DNA of 64,000 bases from contig KN817522.1 of the NCBI GenBank assembly GCA_000827495.1, forward strand, positions 186,001 through 250,000, given 5' to 3'. Every line of letters starts with the position of its first letter. Position 1 is the first letter of the stretch. A program made the position numbers and the translations under genes. Below the pieces are notes generated by a model. The model searched no databases and was not told the DNA's origin. It saw only the letters and a program-made list of their open reading frames with translations. Source of the stretch: Hypholoma sublateritium FD-334 SS-4. Taxonomy: Eukaryota > Basidiomycota > Agaricomycetes > Agaricales > Strophariaceae. Positions 63,013 through 64,000 of this stretch are shown here, piece after piece.

Positions 63013-64000
63013 ATGCCTCGAGGAATACCAAATGCCAAACGCGACGAGACTGGGATGCGCTATACGATGTTCAATGTCCCGTTGGCGTGAGTCCAGCGTA
63101 CGCCCTGTATTATGAAACGGTTCGAATCTCTGTGCCTTAGATTCAACCCTAAGCATGCCAGCTCGACCTACTTGAAGTCAGAATCACAAACTCTCTGGGC
63201 AAGAAATACACAAAAAAAGGGAAAAGGACCTCAAACCGAAGAAGCTGCGAGTCCTGATCAAAGGTGAGGCTCTATCATATATCATACATCAAGCTAAATG
63301 AGCAGAAGGCGTGGCTCACAGGTCATTGTTATTCATCCCGGCTCGCGGTACCTTCGCATAGGCAGAGCTTCAGACGTCAACCCAGTCGCCGTTCCATGTG
63401 TAGTTGCGCGGCGAGCCAAAGGCCCTTTTGCGGTTCCTGAACGTGTTCGGCTTGTTTCATATCCAAGGACACAGGAAGAGGCAGAGAAAGAAGGCGCTAT
63501 GCAGCAGGACGATCCTGTAAGTCCTGGCATATACGCAAATGCCTCACCCTTAGACCAATTTCTGTAGTTCAACGCAAAGCTGGCAAACATTACCGTGTCT
63601 CTTCGTGATCGCATGCGGTTTTATAAATTACGTGTTACTCCTAACGCAACGAAGATTGCGTCGACATTTAATGAGCAATTTAAGCCTGAACGAATCGCGG
63701 AACATAACGATTATCAAACGGAATGGATAGACGGAAGCTGTCCAGATGATATCCTAGTCGGCGAGAAGGTGAATGTGTCGTAACTCAATCGTTGTGGATC
63801 TTCATTCATTTCTGTCATGCCAGGCACTTCGCATTGTAGACTCGATAACGACAAATTACATCATAAAATGGCCAATATACAGTTCCAACTTCAACACTAG
63901 AGATTATAGCTCCCTCCAGGTGATATTGAGCGACCTGCAAGCACTGATATCCATTACTCTGGAAGAGAAGTTTGGTATCGGCCCATTAGACCGCAAGGTA
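63013..64000 (+). CDS. ARP8: Actin-related protein 8, INO80 complex, 3'-partial
   Basis: Nuclear actin-fold subunit of the INO80 chromatin remodeller, which binds nucleosomes and linker DNA and acts in transcription and break repair. Exons: 63013-63086, 63141-63263, 63306-63516, 63568-63768, 63824-63997; the last seems to end at an AAG|GTA donor at the window edge, so the gene continues to the right. Arp8 landmarks are VIVIHPGSRYLRIGRASD (ATP-site strand), VAVPCVVARR, EWIDGSCPDDILVGEKAL and NYIIKWPIY. The N-terminus MPRGIPNAKRDETGMRY is set by the first ATG. The junction at 63264-63305 is doubtful: the 42-nt intron keeps the frame, but the removed sequence itself translates, in shifted frames, to peptide resembling Arp8 N-terminal sequence (see findings). 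Confidence 0.9.

Overview
The window is nuclear DNA from a filamentous basidiomycete, most likely an Agaricomycete. Genes are broken by many 45-70 bp introns with GT(A/G)(A/C)G-type donors, intergenic gaps are short, and the gene families fit: F-box proteins with the agaricomycete-style N-terminus, a MYND/DUF4470-type protein, Pmt4, a fungal DOPA dioxygenase and CRIB-PAK Ste20. No rRNA, tRNA, CRISPR array or intact transposon could be supported. Exon models below were built by hand. For every complete spliced gene except the MYND-type one, the summed exon lengths are a multiple of three and each junction keeps the conserved motifs.

Layout. 1-1.7 kb: 3' part of an F-box gene. 2.7-5.6 kb (-): STE20-type p21-activated kinase. 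7.7-12.2 kb (-): two tandem F-box paralogues. 12.9-13.6 kb (+): a Ser-rich unknown protein. 14.0-23.8 kb (-): TEL1/ATM checkpoint kinase, 3068 aa in 11 exons. 25.6-29.8 kb (+): another tandem F-box pair. 30.1-33.0 kb (-): PMT4 protein O-mannosyltransferase. 33.9-37.5 kb (-): a 1150-aa RING-H2 / PH / vWA-like protein with the domain order of the yeast pheromone scaffolds Ste5 and Far1. 37.7-38.7 kb (+): DOPA-dioxygenase family protein, only 120 bp from the scaffold-like gene. 38.7-41.1 kb: GC-rich region without a gene. 41.1-42.7 kb (+): cystathionine beta-synthase lacking the regulatory C-terminus. 43.0-45.7 kb (+): MVP1 sorting nexin. 46.0-51.2 kb (-): POL1, DNA polymerase alpha, 19 exons. 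52.2-54.5 kb (+): MYND-finger protein with a probable frameshift. 54.9-57.4 kb (-): MFS drug:H+ antiporter-like transporter, 14 exons. 57.4-60.1 kb: no supported gene. 60.1-62.5 kb (-): PIF1 helicase. 63.0-64.0 kb (+): 5' part of ARP8 of the INO80 complex.

How the genes relate. TEL1, POL1, PIF1 and ARP8 all act in replication, telomere or break repair. STE20 and the RING-PH-vWA protein both point to mating/filamentation MAPK signalling and lie about 30 kb apart. Five F-box paralogues, four with the same acidic C-terminal tail, are scattered between conserved housekeeping genes, as expected for a lineage-specific expansion.

The best candidate for something little described is the RING-H2/PH/vWA protein at 33.9-37.5 kb: a possible basidiomycete counterpart of Ste5/Far1, in a group generally thought to lack a recognised Ste5. 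Other points are two GC-AG introns (POL1 and PIF1), a truncated-type cystathionine beta-synthase, and a frame-broken MYND gene.
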